Assembly (NCBI GenBank): GCA_018241765.1
Contig: JAFEDD010000031.1
Span: 1 to 64,000 of the forward strand
Origin: Pseudomonadota bacterium
GTDB lineage: Bacteria > Pseudomonadota > Gammaproteobacteria > Burkholderiales > Casimicrobiaceae
Direction of reading: 5' to 3'
DNA length: 64,000 nt
This document shows, one piece after another, positions 48,463-58,861 of this stretch; position 1 is the first letter of the stretch; each line of letters begins with the position of its first letter. Position numbers and translations under genes: made by a program. The notes beneath the pieces were generated by a model, which was not told the origin of the DNA, made no database searches, and saw only the letters and a list, made by a program, of their open reading frames with translations.

Positions 48463-49509
48463 CTACTTCCAACCCACCCGATTGACGATTTCCTGGGCAA
48501 GTCGCTGGTTCTTTCCCAGCGCGATCATGTTGATCGGATCGGGTTTGAACGTGCCCATCGCATCAAGCGCAGGGTTCTTGACTTTGTACGTCGTGACAAC
48601 CGGCCACTCGTTGTTGCCATTGGCGAAGTAGCCCTGCGCCTCATCGCTGACGAGGTATTCCAGAAAGCGAACGGCGTTGTCCTTGTGCGGCGCATACTTC
48701 AGCACGCCGCCGCCAGAGACGTTCATGTGGACACCGCGTCCATTGCTGTTCGGCCACACCACGCGCACGCGCTCCATCACGGCGCGATCGTCAGGCTTGG
48801 TGGACTTCATCATGCGTGCGATGTAGTAGGAGTTCGAAAGCGCAATGGCGCACTCCCCTGCGGCGACGGCCTTGATCTGATCCGTGTCGCCGCCTTTCGG
48901 TTGCCGTGCCAGATTGCCGACGACTCCCTTGGCCCAAGCCTCTGCCTTCGCCGCGCCGTCATGTTCAATGATCGAGGAGAGCAGCGACAACATGTACACA
49001 TGCGAGCCTGACCGCGTGCAGATCTGCCCTTTCCACTTCGGGTCGGCCAGATCCTCGTAGGTATTGATGTCTCCCGGCTTCACCTTCGACTTGTCCACGA
49101 CGAACACGCGCGCCCGCGTCGACAACCCGTACCAGGTTCCACTCGCGAGGCGGTACGCCGCTGGAATTCGCTCGTCCAGCACCTTCGAGTGAATCGGCTG
49201 GAAAACGCCGTCCTGATCGGCAATCCAAAGTCGCCCGGCGTCGACGGTCAAAAAGACATCGGCCGGTGAATTCGCTCCTTCACTCTTGATCCGCTGCAAC
49301 AACTGGTCTTCACTGCCTTCAATGCGATTGATCTTGATGCCGGTCTCTTTCGTGAAGTTGTCGTACAGCGCCTCATCGGTGCTGTAGTGCCGAGCGGAGT
49401 ACAGATTCAGCACCTTGTCCTGCGCTGCCGCCCCGCCGACGGCAACAAGGGTCGCAACGAGGAGCGCACATGCGGTACGCAGTGGGCGAACGGAATCAAT
49501 CATGTTCAT
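48463..49509 (-). CDS. Fe3+ ABC transporter substrate-binding protein
   Basis: 348 residues. A signal peptide (ending AVGGAAAQ) precedes a FbpA/FutA-type fold: LNLYSARHYSTDEALYDNF, TGIKINRIEGSEDQLLQRI, and a C-terminal half with the paired tyrosines LSNSYYIARMM that chelate ferric iron in this family. It binds iron in the periplasm for an ABC importer whose other subunits are not in the window. ATG at 49509 or 49503. A Fur-box-like sequence lies about 105-125 bp upstream. The stop abuts that of mutS. Confidence 0.92.
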   Translation of the reverse strand: MNMIDSVRPLRTACALLVATLVAVGGAAAQDKVLNLYSARHYSTDEALYDNFTKETGIKINRIEGSEDQLLQRIKSEGANSPADVFLTVDAGRLWIADQDGVFQPIHSKVLDERIPAAYRLASGTWYGLSTRARVFVVDKSKVKPGDINTYEDLADPKWKGQICTRSGSHVYMLSLLSSIIEHDGAAKAEAWAKGVVGNLARQPKGGDTDQIKAVAAGECAIALSNSYYIARMMKSTKPDDRAVMERVRVVWPNSNGRGVHMNVSGGGVLKYAPHKDNAVRFLEYLVSDEAQGYFANGNNEWPVVTTYKVKNPALDAMGTFKPDPINMIALGKNQRLAQEIVNRVGWK

Positions 49510-49614
49510 GGTGAGGCAAAAGGTGGGCATGGGTGGGCGATGGAGCGAACAGGCGTTGCGAACGATGTAGCGGTCAACCGCGGCACCGATCGTTCCGCGC
49601 ACGCCAACACAAAG

Positions 49615-49633
49615 GCGAACGCGAATCATTCTC
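49615..49633 (-). promoter_or_regulatory. candidate Fur box upstream of the iron-binding protein gene
   Basis: The 19 bases GCGAACGCGAATCATTCTC match the Fur consensus GATAATGATAATCATTATC at 13 of 19 positions. One half (AATCATTCTC) is nearly perfect. It lies between the divergent iron-binding protein and mfd starts and fits iron repression of the former. The rest of this 270-bp gap holds no recognised gene. Confidence 0.5.
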
Positions 49634-49779
49634 AAATGCTACCACAAGCCGGCTGCGCCGCTGGAGAGCCAACACATCGATTGGTCACGCAACGCAGCCG
49701 AGCCGACCGACCCCGATAAAATTGCGCCCTTGTTTTGCTGTCCAATCGTCGGAGCACGGCTCCTCGACGAGGTTTTTTT

Positions 49780-52700
49780 GTGGCCGACACTTCCCTGCTA
49801 CCCACGCTACCCCGACCCGGCGAGCGCGCGCAGTGCCCCCGTCCATCGGGCGCCGCCGCGGCGCTCGCCCTCACGCGGCTCGCGCGCACAGTCAAATCGG
49901 AAGGCGGACCGCTCCTCGTCATCTGCGCCGAACCCCAGGATGTCGGCCAACTCGCCCAGGAGATCGCGTGGTTCGACCCCACGCTCGCCGTGCGCGAACT
50001 CGTCGACTGGGAAACCCTGCCGTACGATCATTTCTCGCCGCACACGGATCTCGTCAGCGACCGCCTGCGCGCCTTGCATGCGCTCGGTGATGGCGCCTGC
50101 GATGTGTTGTTGACGTCTGCGACCACCGCGACACAACGGTTTTGTCCGCGCAGCTATGTTGCCGCGCGTACCTTTTCGTTGATTCGGGGGCAAGCGCTCG
50201 ATGTGGAACGCCTTCGCCAGCGAATGACGCTCGGAGGCTACACCCATGTGACGCAGGTCGTATCGCCCGGCGAGTTCGCCGTGCGCGGTGGTCTCGTCGA
50301 CATATTTCCTACGGGCGCCACGCTGCCGGTTCGCATCGACCTGTTCGATGTCGACATCGAATCCATCAAGACATTCGAACCTGAGACGCAACGTTCGCTG
50401 TATCCGATCGACGAATTGTCACTGCTGCCGGCCCGCGAGTTCCCGACCGACGAGGCGGGACGAACACTGTTCCGGCAGCGCTTTCGCGAGACGTTTGAAG
50501 GGGATCCTTCCAAGTCAGCCATTTACAAGGATGTCTCCAACGGCATTTTTCCGGGTGGGATCGAGTACTACCTGCCGCTGTTCTTCGATTCCACGGAGAC
50601 ACTGTTCGACCATGCGCCGGAGCACGCCACGCTGGTGCTGGTGGGCGACCTTCATGCGACGCTCGGTGGATTCGAGCGCGAAACGCGCGAGCGCTGGTCG
50701 CTGCTTCGCGGCGATTCCGCGCGCCCATTGCTCGACCCGTCCATGCTGTATCTGGGACGTGACGACTTTCTGCACATCACCAAACGCTATCGTCGGTACG
50801 AATGGCGCGCCACGTCCGCAGCCGCCCCTCAAGACGAGGTCAACACCACGCCGTCGCGTGTTGCACATTCGTTGCCGCCGATCGCCGTGGATCGTCAGCA
50901 GGAACGACCGCTCGCCGCCCTCACCGACTTCCTGACCCGAAGCACCCGCGAGGGTGCGCGCACGCTGCTGTGCGCCGAAAGTGCCGGACGTGAACAAACC
51001 CTGAGCGAGATGCTGCGCGACCAAGGTCTCTCGCCTGTCCACGTCGACGGGTTTTCCGGATTCACCGGCTCGAACGAAGCGTTTTGCATCGCCACGGCGC
51101 CCCTCGCCAACGGCGCGGCGCTTCCGCACGAGCGTCTGAACCTCGTCACCGAGAGCGAGCTCTATCCCGGGACCACGCGCCAGACGCGTCGCCGACGGGC
51201 GCGGACGAGCAACGTCGATGCGATGCTCAAGGACCTCTCGGAGCTTCGCGTCGGTGACCCCGTCGTGCATGAAGATCATGGCATCGGCCGCTACCGTGGC
51301 TTGGTTTCGCTCGATCTGGGCGATGGCCCGACCGAGTTTCTGCACCTCGAATATGCCAGTGACGCGAAGCTCTACGTGCCTGTCGCCAATCTGCACCTGA
51401 TTTCGCGCTACAGCGGCACCTCCCCTGAGCACGCACCGCTACACACGCTTGGGTCCGGCCAGTGGGAAAAGGCCAAGCGCAAGGCTGCCTCGCAGGCGCG
51501 CGACACGGCCGCCGAACTACTGAACCTGTACGCGCAGCGCGCCGCACGAGTCGGCCACGGCTGCACGATCGATTGGCAGGACTACGAGACGTTCGCGTCC
51601 GGATTCGGCTTCGAAGAAACGCCCGATCAGAGCGCCGCGATTCAGGCGGTCATCCAGGATCTGGTCGCCGCCAAGCCGATGGATCGTCTGGTGTGCGGCG
51701 ACGTTGGCTTTGGCAAGACGGAGGTCGCGCTGCGTGCGACGTTCGTCGCGCTGATGGGAGGTCGGCAGGTCGCTGTGCTGGTGCCGACGACGCTCCTCGC
51801 CGAGCAGCACTTTGGCACCTTCCGTGACCGCTTCGCCGCGTGGCCGATCCGCATCGCAGAGCTCTCGCGATTCCGCTCCAGGAAAGAGGTGCAGGCAACG
51901 CTCGACGGCCTCACCGATGGCAGCATCGATCTCGTTATCGGCACACACAAGCTGATTCAACCCGACATCCGCTTCAAGAATCTCGGGCTCGTCATCATCG
52001 ATGAGGAGCATCGCTTCGGCGTCCGCCAGAAGGAGCAACTGAAGAAGCTGCGCGCCGAGGTCGACGTGTTGACGCTGACGGCGACACCCATTCCACGCAC
52101 GCTGGCGATGAGTCTGGAAGGTATCCGCGACTTCAGCGTGATCGCCACGGCCCCACAGAAGCGGCTCGCCATCAAGACGTTCGTCGCCCGTTCCGGTGAC
52201 GGCGTGATTCGCGAAGCCATCGTGCGCGAATTGAAGCGCGGCGGTCAGGTCTACTTCCTGCATAACGAGATCGAAACCATCGAAAACATGCGCGAGCGCT
52301 TGCAGGCCATCGTGCCCGAAGCCAGCGTTCGCGTCGGGCACGGCCAGATGGGCGCTCACGAACTGGAGGGGGTCATGCGTGACTTCTACCAGCGTCGCTT
52401 CCAGATACTGCTTTGCTCCACGATCATCGAAACAGGGATCGACGTTGCCAGCGCGAATACCATCCTCATCAACCGCGCGGACAAATTCGGGCTCGCCCAG
52501 TTGCATCAACTGCGTGGCCGCGTCGGTCGATCGCATCATCAGGCATACGCCTATCTGTTGATTCCTGGTGAGGATGCGATCACGGCCGACGCCAAAAAAC
52601 GCCTGGAAGCGATCACGCAGCTCGAAGATCTCGGCTCCGGGTTCTACCTTTCGATGCACGACCTGGAAATCCGTGGCGCGGGCGAAGTGCTCGGCGACAA

Positions 52701-53244
52701 CCAATCGGGCGAGATGCAGGAGGTCGGCTTCTCGCTCTACAGCGAAATGCTCAATCAAGCCGTCCGCGCCCTGAAGGCGGGGCGCGAACCCGATCTCGAC
52801 GAACCGCTCGGAGTCACCACCGAAGTCAATTTGCACGCCCCGGCGCTGCTGCCCACCGATTACTGCGCAGGCGTCCACGAGCGGTTGGTCATCTACAAGC
52901 GGCTCGCGAACTGTGAGTCGATGGACGCGCTGGACGATCTGAAGGAGGAGCTCATCGATCGCTTCGGCCCACCGCCACCGCCAACAGAGGCGCTGCTCGC
53001 TGCGCACCAGTTGCGCGTGGCGGGCAAGGCACTTGGCGTGAAGAAGATAGACAGCAGTCCGGACCGCACCGTCATTGCCTTCCGGCCAAAACCGTCGTTC
53101 GAACCGATCAAGCTGATTCGGCTCATGCAACGCGATGGTCGCTACCGCCTCCACGGTCAGGACAAGGTCAGGATCGAGCGCCCGACCGCAACGCTCGGCG
53201 AGCAAACGCGCATGCTGCGTGAATTCTTTCAGGCGTTGCAGTAG
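49780..53244 (+). CDS. mfd: transcription-repair coupling factor Mfd
   Basis: 1154 residues, the normal size. A UvrB-like N-terminal part (YDHFSPHTDLVSDRL, GEFAVRGGLVDIFP) is followed by the RNA-polymerase-interacting domain (VGDPVVHEDHGIGRYRGL). The translocase has Walker A GDVGFGKTEVA, DEEH box IIDEEHRFGV, TATPIPRTLAMSL, and the TRG motif region. It removes stalled RNA polymerase and recruits UvrA. GTG at 49780 with GAGG 7 nt upstream is preferred to an earlier TTG at 49735. Confidence 0.97.
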   Translation: MADTSLLPTLPRPGERAQCPRPSGAAAALALTRLARTVKSEGGPLLVICAEPQDVGQLAQEIAWFDPTLAVRELVDWETLPYDHFSPHTDLVSDRLRALHALGDGACDVLLTSATTATQRFCPRSYVAARTFSLIRGQALDVERLRQRMTLGGYTHVTQVVSPGEFAVRGGLVDIFPTGATLPVRIDLFDVDIESIKTFEPETQRSLYPIDELSLLPAREFPTDEAGRTLFRQRFRETFEGDPSKSAIYKDVSNGIFPGGIEYYLPLFFDSTETLFDHAPEHATLVLVGDLHATLGGFERETRERWSLLRGDSARPLLDPSMLYLGRDDFLHITKRYRRYEWRATSAAAPQDEVNTTPSRVAHSLPPIAVDRQQERPLAALTDFLTRSTREGARTLLCAESAGREQTLSEMLRDQGLSPVHVDGFSGFTGSNEAFCIATAPLANGAALPHERLNLVTESELYPGTTRQTRRRRARTSNVDAMLKDLSELRVGDPVVHEDHGIGRYRGLVSLDLGDGPTEFLHLEYASDAKLYVPVANLHLISRYSGTSPEHAPLHTLGSGQWEKAKRKAASQARDTAAELLNLYAQRAARVGHGCTIDWQDYETFASGFGFEETPDQSAAIQAVIQDLVAAKPMDRLVCGDVGFGKTEVALRATFVALMGGRQVAVLVPTTLLAEQHFGTFRDRFAAWPIRIAELSRFRSRKEVQATLDGLTDGSIDLVIGTHKLIQPDIRFKNLGLVIIDEEHRFGVRQKEQLKKLRAEVDVLTLTATPIPRTLAMSLEGIRDFSVIATAPQKRLAIKTFVARSGDGVIREAIVRELKRGGQVYFLHNEIETIENMRERLQAIVPEASVRVGHGQMGAHELEGVMRDFYQRRFQILLCSTIIETGIDVASANTILINRADKFGLAQLHQLRGRVGRSHHQAYAYLLIPGEDAITADAKKRLEAITQLEDLGSGFYLSMHDLEIRGAGEVLGDNQSGEMQEVGFSLYSEMLNQAVRALKAGREPDLDEPLGVTTEVNLHAPALLPTDYCAGVHERLVIYKRLANCESMDALDDLKEELIDRFGPPPPPTEALLAAHQLRVAGKALGVKKIDSSPDRTVIAFRPKPSFEPIKLIRLMQRDGRYRLHGQDKVRIERPTATLGEQTRMLREFFQALQ

Positions 53245-53357
53245 TCCGTGCTGCTCTCTCTTCGCGGTGCGTCCCCGTTCAGACCGCATCGCGCGTGTCG
53301 CTGTTGCTGATACAGTTCGGCGCTCTTCCGCCAACGCGGTTCCATTCCGGAGGATCG

Positions 53358-54212
53358 ATGAAACGCTCCAGTCTCTTCACGCCCTGGCTACTCAACGCGC
53401 TCCTGATGGCGGGTGTCGCCCAGTTCGCGCTACCCGCATCCGCCGTCGTCACCGTGGTTGCGCAATACCGGCTCGGCGAAGCGGACGGGGCAGTAACCGT
53501 CGGCGCAGTGGCCGCATCGGGAACGCAACCCTCGGTCGGCGCAACGACGCTCACCGCCGCGGGGACACCGCGTTACTCCAACGCAGCCTCACCGGCGCCG
53601 CGACCGTCTCCGCTCAGCGTGCAATTCAACGGCACCACCGACGGGTTCCGTGCGCCCGGCGTGCTTTCGACGGTCACCAACAATTTCGGCGTGGAAGCCT
53701 GGGTGCGAGCGACATCCACCTCCGGCAACAGTCAGGTCGTCTACAACGGCAACTCATCGACGACGGGTTGGGGCATTTTCCGCGCCGGGAGCAACTGGGG
53801 GGTGCTCTTCGGCGGCCAGATCCTTGCGACGAGCACGAGCCCGAGTGTGGATCTCAATACATGGACACATCTGGCACTCGTTCGTGATGGCGGAACCACG
53901 ACGCTGTACAAAAACGGTGCCACCCTTCTCACGACCACCATCGCGCCGGCGACGCCGAGCGGCGCGTTTGCCATTGGCATCGCGTCGTTGGGGCCTGGCG
54001 AGTTTTTCGAAGGCAATATCGACGAAGTGCGCGTCTTTACCTTCGCGCCCGGCCAGTTTTCAACCGCCGACCTGCAGACGCGATTGTCGTATGTTGATCC
54101 GCCGATGGTCGTTCCCGTCAACTCGGCGACCTGGCTGCTGGTTGGTGTGATGTTGCTGCTGATTTTTGGTGCCATCGCCCTGCGCAAAAAGCCCAGCGCA
54201 CTGCAAAGATAG
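53358..54212 (+). CDS. LamG/concanavalin-like secreted protein with CTERM-like tail
   Basis: 284 residues. A signal peptide (ends LPASAVV) is followed by a LamG-type jelly-roll domain: VQFNGTTDGFRAPG, FGVEAWVRAT, WTHLALVRDGGTTTLYKNG, and EGNIDEVRVF. The C-terminus, VVPVNSATWLLVGVMLLLIFGAIALRKKP, has a short motif, one membrane helix and a basic end, resembling IPTL/PEP-CTERM sorting tails, though the motif is not a clear match. It may be anchored on, or trimmed at, the cell surface. ATG at 53358 follows GGAGG. It is a single gene with no obvious partner. Confidence 0.75.
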   Translation: MKRSSLFTPWLLNALLMAGVAQFALPASAVVTVVAQYRLGEADGAVTVGAVAASGTQPSVGATTLTAAGTPRYSNAASPAPRPSPLSVQFNGTTDGFRAPGVLSTVTNNFGVEAWVRATSTSGNSQVVYNGNSSTTGWGIFRAGSNWGVLFGGQILATSTSPSVDLNTWTHLALVRDGGTTTLYKNGATLLTTTIAPATPSGAFAIGIASLGPGEFFEGNIDEVRVFTFAPGQFSTADLQTRLSYVDPPMVVPVNSATWLLVGVMLLLIFGAIALRKKPSALQR

Positions 54213-54420
54213 CGCGCCCGCCGCCCGGCGTCGCGTTCAGGGCGTGCGTGGCTGCGCCCTCACGAACGTCCACTGCCCTTGGCGCATGTAGTCCCCTGCC
54301 GCCCATGCGCAACACCAAGTATCGGATTGCGCTACCGCGGCGGCGACGTGTGCAAACGCGCGCCGTGCCGCTACGATTCGGCCACGACGGCCTGACCGTG
54401 TCGTCGTGGAAAGGATCGAC

Positions 54421-57321
54421 ATGATTGCCTGGGGGATCATCTGGGGGGCGCTCTTGGGCCTCGCGATCGGACGCTTCGATGTCGAGTGGCTTCTGTTCGG
54501 GGCGCTATTCGGCGCGCTGGCGGGAGGCACCCTGCGCCGCGCTGTGCGCAGCGAGTGGAGGCGGTTGGCCGACGAGATCAGTGCGCCGGCCGTCGAGCAG
54601 ACGCCGCCGACGACACCCATCACGGCGCACGCCACGGCCGACGTCGCACCGACGCCCGCCAACGTGAGCACTGAAGCACCGCCGTTGGCCGCGCCCGATG
54701 CGCTCGCGCAGGTGATTGCCGCACCTGACCTCAGCGATCGTTCGCCGCTGGTGCCAAACGTCGCCGCGGACACCAGCGACCCAATGGCCGACCGCCCAAG
54801 CGACCTCGGCCCCGATTACGCGCGACAACCGGACCCCATCGAGCGCGCGCTGACTCGCGCGCGCAACTGGCTGTTCGGCGGCAACACCGTGGCCCGTGTC
54901 GGGGCGCTCGTTCTCTTCATCGGTCTCGCGTTCCTCGCAAAGTGGGCGGCCGAGCAGGCACTTTTCCCACCGGAAATGCGGCTCGCCAGCGTCGGTGTGG
55001 TCGGCATCGCACTCTTGGTGCAGGGCTTTCGGCTGTCGAGACGCCAGCCGAAAGCTACCGCCGACGGCGAGGCCGGACGGGGTGGGCCCGAGTATGGCAA
55101 CCTGCTCCAGGGCGTCGGCGTCGCAACGCTCTATCTCACGCTCTTCGCGGCCTTCAAGCTCTACGCGCTGTTGCCTGCACTGCCCGCGTTTGTGCTGATG
55201 GTGTTGGTTTGCACACTATCGACGCTGCTCGCCGTGCTTTCGGATCGACAGTCGCTTGCGGTGGTCGGCTTCGCTGGCGCGTTCGCCACACCGATCCTCC
55301 TCGCGACGGGAGAGGGCAACCACGTCGCGCTGTTCGGCTACTACCTGCTGCTCAATGCGGCCATCGCGATCGTCGCTTGGTTCAAAGCGTGGCGCGTTCT
55401 CAATATGCTCGGCTTCATCGCGACCTTCGGTGTTGCGACGCTTTGGGGCGCCTTGAAGTACACACCGGATCATTACGCGAGCACGCAACCGTTCCTCCTC
55501 GCGTTCTTCCTGCTCTACGTCGCCATCGGGTTGAGTTTCGCGTTGCGTCACGGCGGGGACGGTCGTCGCGTGTTGGACGGCATCGTGCTGTTTGGCACCC
55601 CCATCGTGAGCTTTCTGTTGCAAACGCAATTGGTCGAGCCCTTCGACTATGGTGCTGCACTCTCCGCGGTCAGCATGAGCACGATTTACCTGCTGCTTGC
55701 GCTGTTCGTACGGAATCGCCGCGAGCCGGTTGCGCGCTGGCTCACGCTGGCCTATGCGGCATTGGCCCTCGTTTTTGCGACCCTCGCGGTGCCGCTCGCG
55801 GTCGACGCGCGCCTGACGGCCGCAATCTGGGCCATCGAGGGCGCCGCCGTGTTCTGGCTTGCCGCGCACCAACGCCGCCTTGCCGGTCAAAGCTTCGGTG
55901 CAGCGATGCAGTTCATCGCTGCATGGGGGTTCTTTGCCGACGTCGGTCGCAGCGCCACGACGGAGCTTCCGGCGCTGGCGTTTGCCAATGCAAGCTTCGT
56001 GGGATACATGATGCTGGCACTGGGTGCCTTGTTGATTTCATGGTGGTCGAACACCGCATTGCGGAACCACCCAACGCCCGATCCTGCGCCTGCCGCGCCA
56101 CCGGGCCATGACCCTGAGCGCACGCTGTGGCGAGCCGCCCATGCGCTGCTTTTCGTCGCAGGTTTCGCCTGGCTCGTTGCCGGGTTCTGGGGCGAATCGA
56201 CACGCCTGCCAGGCAGTCCACCCGAGCACGTGCGATTGGCCTACTCGGCACTTTGCCTGCTTGCGCTGGCACTCGCCGCCAAGTGGTTCTGGCGCCGCCA
56301 CGCCTGGGCTGCCGCACGTTATCCCGCCTTTGTGACGGCGCCTTTGCTGTGGTTGTTCGTTCTCGGCGGCGCACTGTTCAGTCACTCGGGCCTCGTGTTC
56401 AATGCGATCATGTGGCCGCTGTGTCTCGTCATGCATCTCGTGGTGCTGCGTGGCGCCGACGACGAGGCGCCGCAGTTCTGGTGGCGCGCCGTACACATCG
56501 GCGGTGTCGTCATCGGGCTCACCATCATCGGTGTCGTGCTCGATCGGGCGATCGACCTGGGTCGATTGCGCGGCACCGACTGGGCGGCCGGTATCGTGCT
56601 CGCCGCCGGCACGCTGTCGCTCCTTGCGTTATGTCTGCGCTCGGTGTGGCGGCCCAACCCCACCACATGGCCGCTCGCCCGTTTCCAACGTCAATACGCC
56701 GTTCACGCCGGTGGCGCCATCGCGCTGATGACGTTGCTCGGCGCCGTGATCGTCGCCGTCACGGCACGAGGCAACGCCGCGCCGCTACCCTATGTTCCCC
56801 TGTTGAATCCGGTCGATCTGCTGGTGGCGCTCGCGCTCGCCGCCTGCATGCTGTGGTGGCAGCGTGCTCGACACAGCAACCTCGTGCGCGATGGATCCTG
56901 GCTGCGCGGGCGCGTGCCGGGTTCGGCGCTCGGCATCGCCACCTTCGTCGCGCTGAACACCGTGTGGCTGCGAGTCGCCCACCATTGGCGAGGCATCGCC
57001 TGGGATGCCGGTGCCCTTGCGGAATCATTTTTCGTGCAGGCGGGTTACTCAGTGCTGTGGACCGTGCTCGGGGTACTGGCGATGGCCACCGCGCATCGGC
57101 GACGGCAGCGCCTGCTCTGGCAGATCGGAGCCGCGCTGCTCGCGCTGACCGTGTGCAAGCTGCTGCTGATCGACCTCGCAAACTCCGGCGGCGGCGAGCG
57201 CATCGTCGCCTTCATCGCAGTCGGCGCGCTGATGGTGGCGGTTGGCTATTTCGCGCCGATGCCACCCACAGCGACACCGCAAACCACGCAAACCGAGGAA
57301 AGTCCGCATGTTGCCTCCTGA
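54421..57321 (+). CDS. DUF2339 multi-spanning membrane protein
   Basis: 966 residues. Two N-terminal hydrophobic stretches and a Pro/Ala/Thr-rich linker (residues about 55-135) precede a region with roughly 25 hydrophobic segments, with the DUF2339 start RNWLFGGNTVARVGALVLFIGLAFLAKWA. The function of this family is unknown. ATG at 54421 has AAGGA 7 nt upstream. The end overlaps the following DUF3999 gene by 14 nt, and the two families often occur together, so they probably act together in the inner membrane. Confidence 0.88.
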   Translation: MIAWGIIWGALLGLAIGRFDVEWLLFGALFGALAGGTLRRAVRSEWRRLADEISAPAVEQTPPTTPITAHATADVAPTPANVSTEAPPLAAPDALAQVIAAPDLSDRSPLVPNVAADTSDPMADRPSDLGPDYARQPDPIERALTRARNWLFGGNTVARVGALVLFIGLAFLAKWAAEQALFPPEMRLASVGVVGIALLVQGFRLSRRQPKATADGEAGRGGPEYGNLLQGVGVATLYLTLFAAFKLYALLPALPAFVLMVLVCTLSTLLAVLSDRQSLAVVGFAGAFATPILLATGEGNHVALFGYYLLLNAAIAIVAWFKAWRVLNMLGFIATFGVATLWGALKYTPDHYASTQPFLLAFFLLYVAIGLSFALRHGGDGRRVLDGIVLFGTPIVSFLLQTQLVEPFDYGAALSAVSMSTIYLLLALFVRNRREPVARWLTLAYAALALVFATLAVPLAVDARLTAAIWAIEGAAVFWLAAHQRRLAGQSFGAAMQFIAAWGFFADVGRSATTELPALAFANASFVGYMMLALGALLISWWSNTALRNHPTPDPAPAAPPGHDPERTLWRAAHALLFVAGFAWLVAGFWGESTRLPGSPPEHVRLAYSALCLLALALAAKWFWRRHAWAAARYPAFVTAPLLWLFVLGGALFSHSGLVFNAIMWPLCLVMHLVVLRGADDEAPQFWWRAVHIGGVVIGLTIIGVVLDRAIDLGRLRGTDWAAGIVLAAGTLSLLALCLRSVWRPNPTTWPLARFQRQYAVHAGGAIALMTLLGAVIVAVTARGNAAPLPYVPLLNPVDLLVALALAACMLWWQRARHSNLVRDGSWLRGRVPGSALGIATFVALNTVWLRVAHHWRGIAWDAGALAESFFVQAGYSVLWTVLGVLAMATAHRRRQRLLWQIGAALLALTVCKLLLIDLANSGGGERIVAFIAVGALMVAVGYFAPMPPTATPQTTQTEESPHVAS

Positions 57322-58732
57322 TCGTCCGGCACGGCGTCCACCGCACCGCTCACGGTTCGGCATCCTCGTCGGCACCGCAGTCGCTCTTTTGTGGACCGTC
57401 GTTGCCGCACACGTGCCGTCGGAATTCGGCTATCGGATCGACGTGACGCCGTCGCCCGGCGCCGCACTCGCCCGCGTCGCGTTGCCAAGCGCCAGTTTCG
57501 CGGCGCTGCGAACGCGCGACGGTGGTGATCTGCGCGTATTCAACGCGGAGGGGCGCGTGCTCCCCTACGCCCTCCTCGACGCGCGGGCGGCACCGAACGC
57601 GTCCGTCGACCGCTTCGGCGAGCGCGTCATCGCGCTGCCGATCCGAAGCGAGGCCGCCATCGGCCGCGACACGCCCACGCTGCGCATCGAGGAGACGCCA
57701 ACGCGACGCGTCATCGAATATGCTCCAACCCAATCGCCGGCGAAAGCGCGCCCCGATGCATCGACCGCGCCACCACGCGCGCTGCTCTTCGACACGCGCG
57801 ACATCTCGACGCCGGTTCGTGCCATCGACTTCGAAGGAACGCTGCCCGCCGCCACCATCGTATCGCTGACGATCGATGGCAGTGACGACCTGCGGCAATG
57901 GCGGCGTGTCGTGACCGATGCACCCGTCTTCGATTTCACGGAGCCGAACGGCTCCGCCGCACCGAGCAATCGCCGCGTCGAGCTTCCGAAGTCAGCGGGT
58001 GCGGCATCGCTGAAGGGCCGCTATCTAAGGGTCACTTGGTCGAACGGCGGCAGTGCGGCGGGCTTGACGGCGTTGCGGCCGGTGTTGATGGACGACACAT
58101 CGACACCCGCTGCGGAACTTCCGCTCGGCCCGCCACGCAGCGCAGCCGACGATGCGGCGGAATGGGCGCTGCCACCGGCGCTGGGCAGCGGCGCGAGCGC
58201 CCGACTCCTTGGGCTGCGCTTCGCCACAACCGCCACGAACAGTCTGATGCCGCTGACCATCAGCACGCGCGAGCGCGCCGGCGAGCCGTGGCGGATCGTC
58301 GCCAGCACCGTCGTCTTTCATTTCGACGGTCAGAATGGTGCCGTGGCGCCGCGCGCGCCACTCGCCACGCAATTGCGGGTCGAGCCGGCTCGCGGCTATT
58401 CGTTGCGCGGAGTGCCGCTGACTCTGACGCTCGAATACGCGCCGATGCAGGTGCTGTTCGTCGCCACCGGTCCAGCGCCGTTCACCATCGCGGCCGGCAA
58501 GACGGGGCTGACGACGGCCGCCTTGCCCGTAGCGACCCTGATGCCCAACCATCAGCCGGGAGCAGAATTCACCGTCCCGTTGGCAACCCTTGCCAGCCAG
58601 TCAGCAGGCACACCGAAGGCCGAGTCATCGCTTGCCGACTCCATCGGTCGCAGCACGCTGCTATGGGGCGTACTGCTGGTCGCGGTCGTCGTGCTTGCGG
58701 GGCTCGCGTTGTCGCTGCTTCGCCGTCCTTAG
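57308..58732 (+). CDS. DUF3999 membrane-anchored periplasmic protein
   Basis: 474 residues. A hydrophobic N-terminal segment (FGILVGTAVALLWTVVAA) is followed by a long beta-rich region (FGYRIDVTPSPGAALARVALP), and one C-terminal membrane helix (TLLWGVLLVAVVVLAGLALSLL) ends in RRP. This is the layout of DUF3999, usually next to DUF2339. ATG at 57308 is preceded by GAGGAAAG. Overlap with the upstream gene implies coupling. Function unknown. Confidence 0.85.
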   Translation: MLPPDRPARRPPHRSRFGILVGTAVALLWTVVAAHVPSEFGYRIDVTPSPGAALARVALPSASFAALRTRDGGDLRVFNAEGRVLPYALLDARAAPNASVDRFGERVIALPIRSEAAIGRDTPTLRIEETPTRRVIEYAPTQSPAKARPDASTAPPRALLFDTRDISTPVRAIDFEGTLPAATIVSLTIDGSDDLRQWRRVVTDAPVFDFTEPNGSAAPSNRRVELPKSAGAASLKGRYLRVTWSNGGSAAGLTALRPVLMDDTSTPAAELPLGPPRSAADDAAEWALPPALGSGASARLLGLRFATTATNSLMPLTISTRERAGEPWRIVASTVVFHFDGQNGAVAPRAPLATQLRVEPARGYSLRGVPLTLTLEYAPMQVLFVATGPAPFTIAAGKTGLTTAALPVATLMPNHQPGAEFTVPLATLASQSAGTPKAESSLADSIGRSTLLWGVLLVAVVVLAGLALSLLRRP

Positions 58733-58861
58733 GGTTGCGCGCCGGTCGCTGGCTTGCCCCGTGCGAGGCATCTGGCCCTACTCCATCGATGCGGTGTGGC
58801 TTACGCTGTCGGCGGCTCGTTACCCGCTTTCCCGTTCACCCAAAAGAGAAGTGTTGCACCG

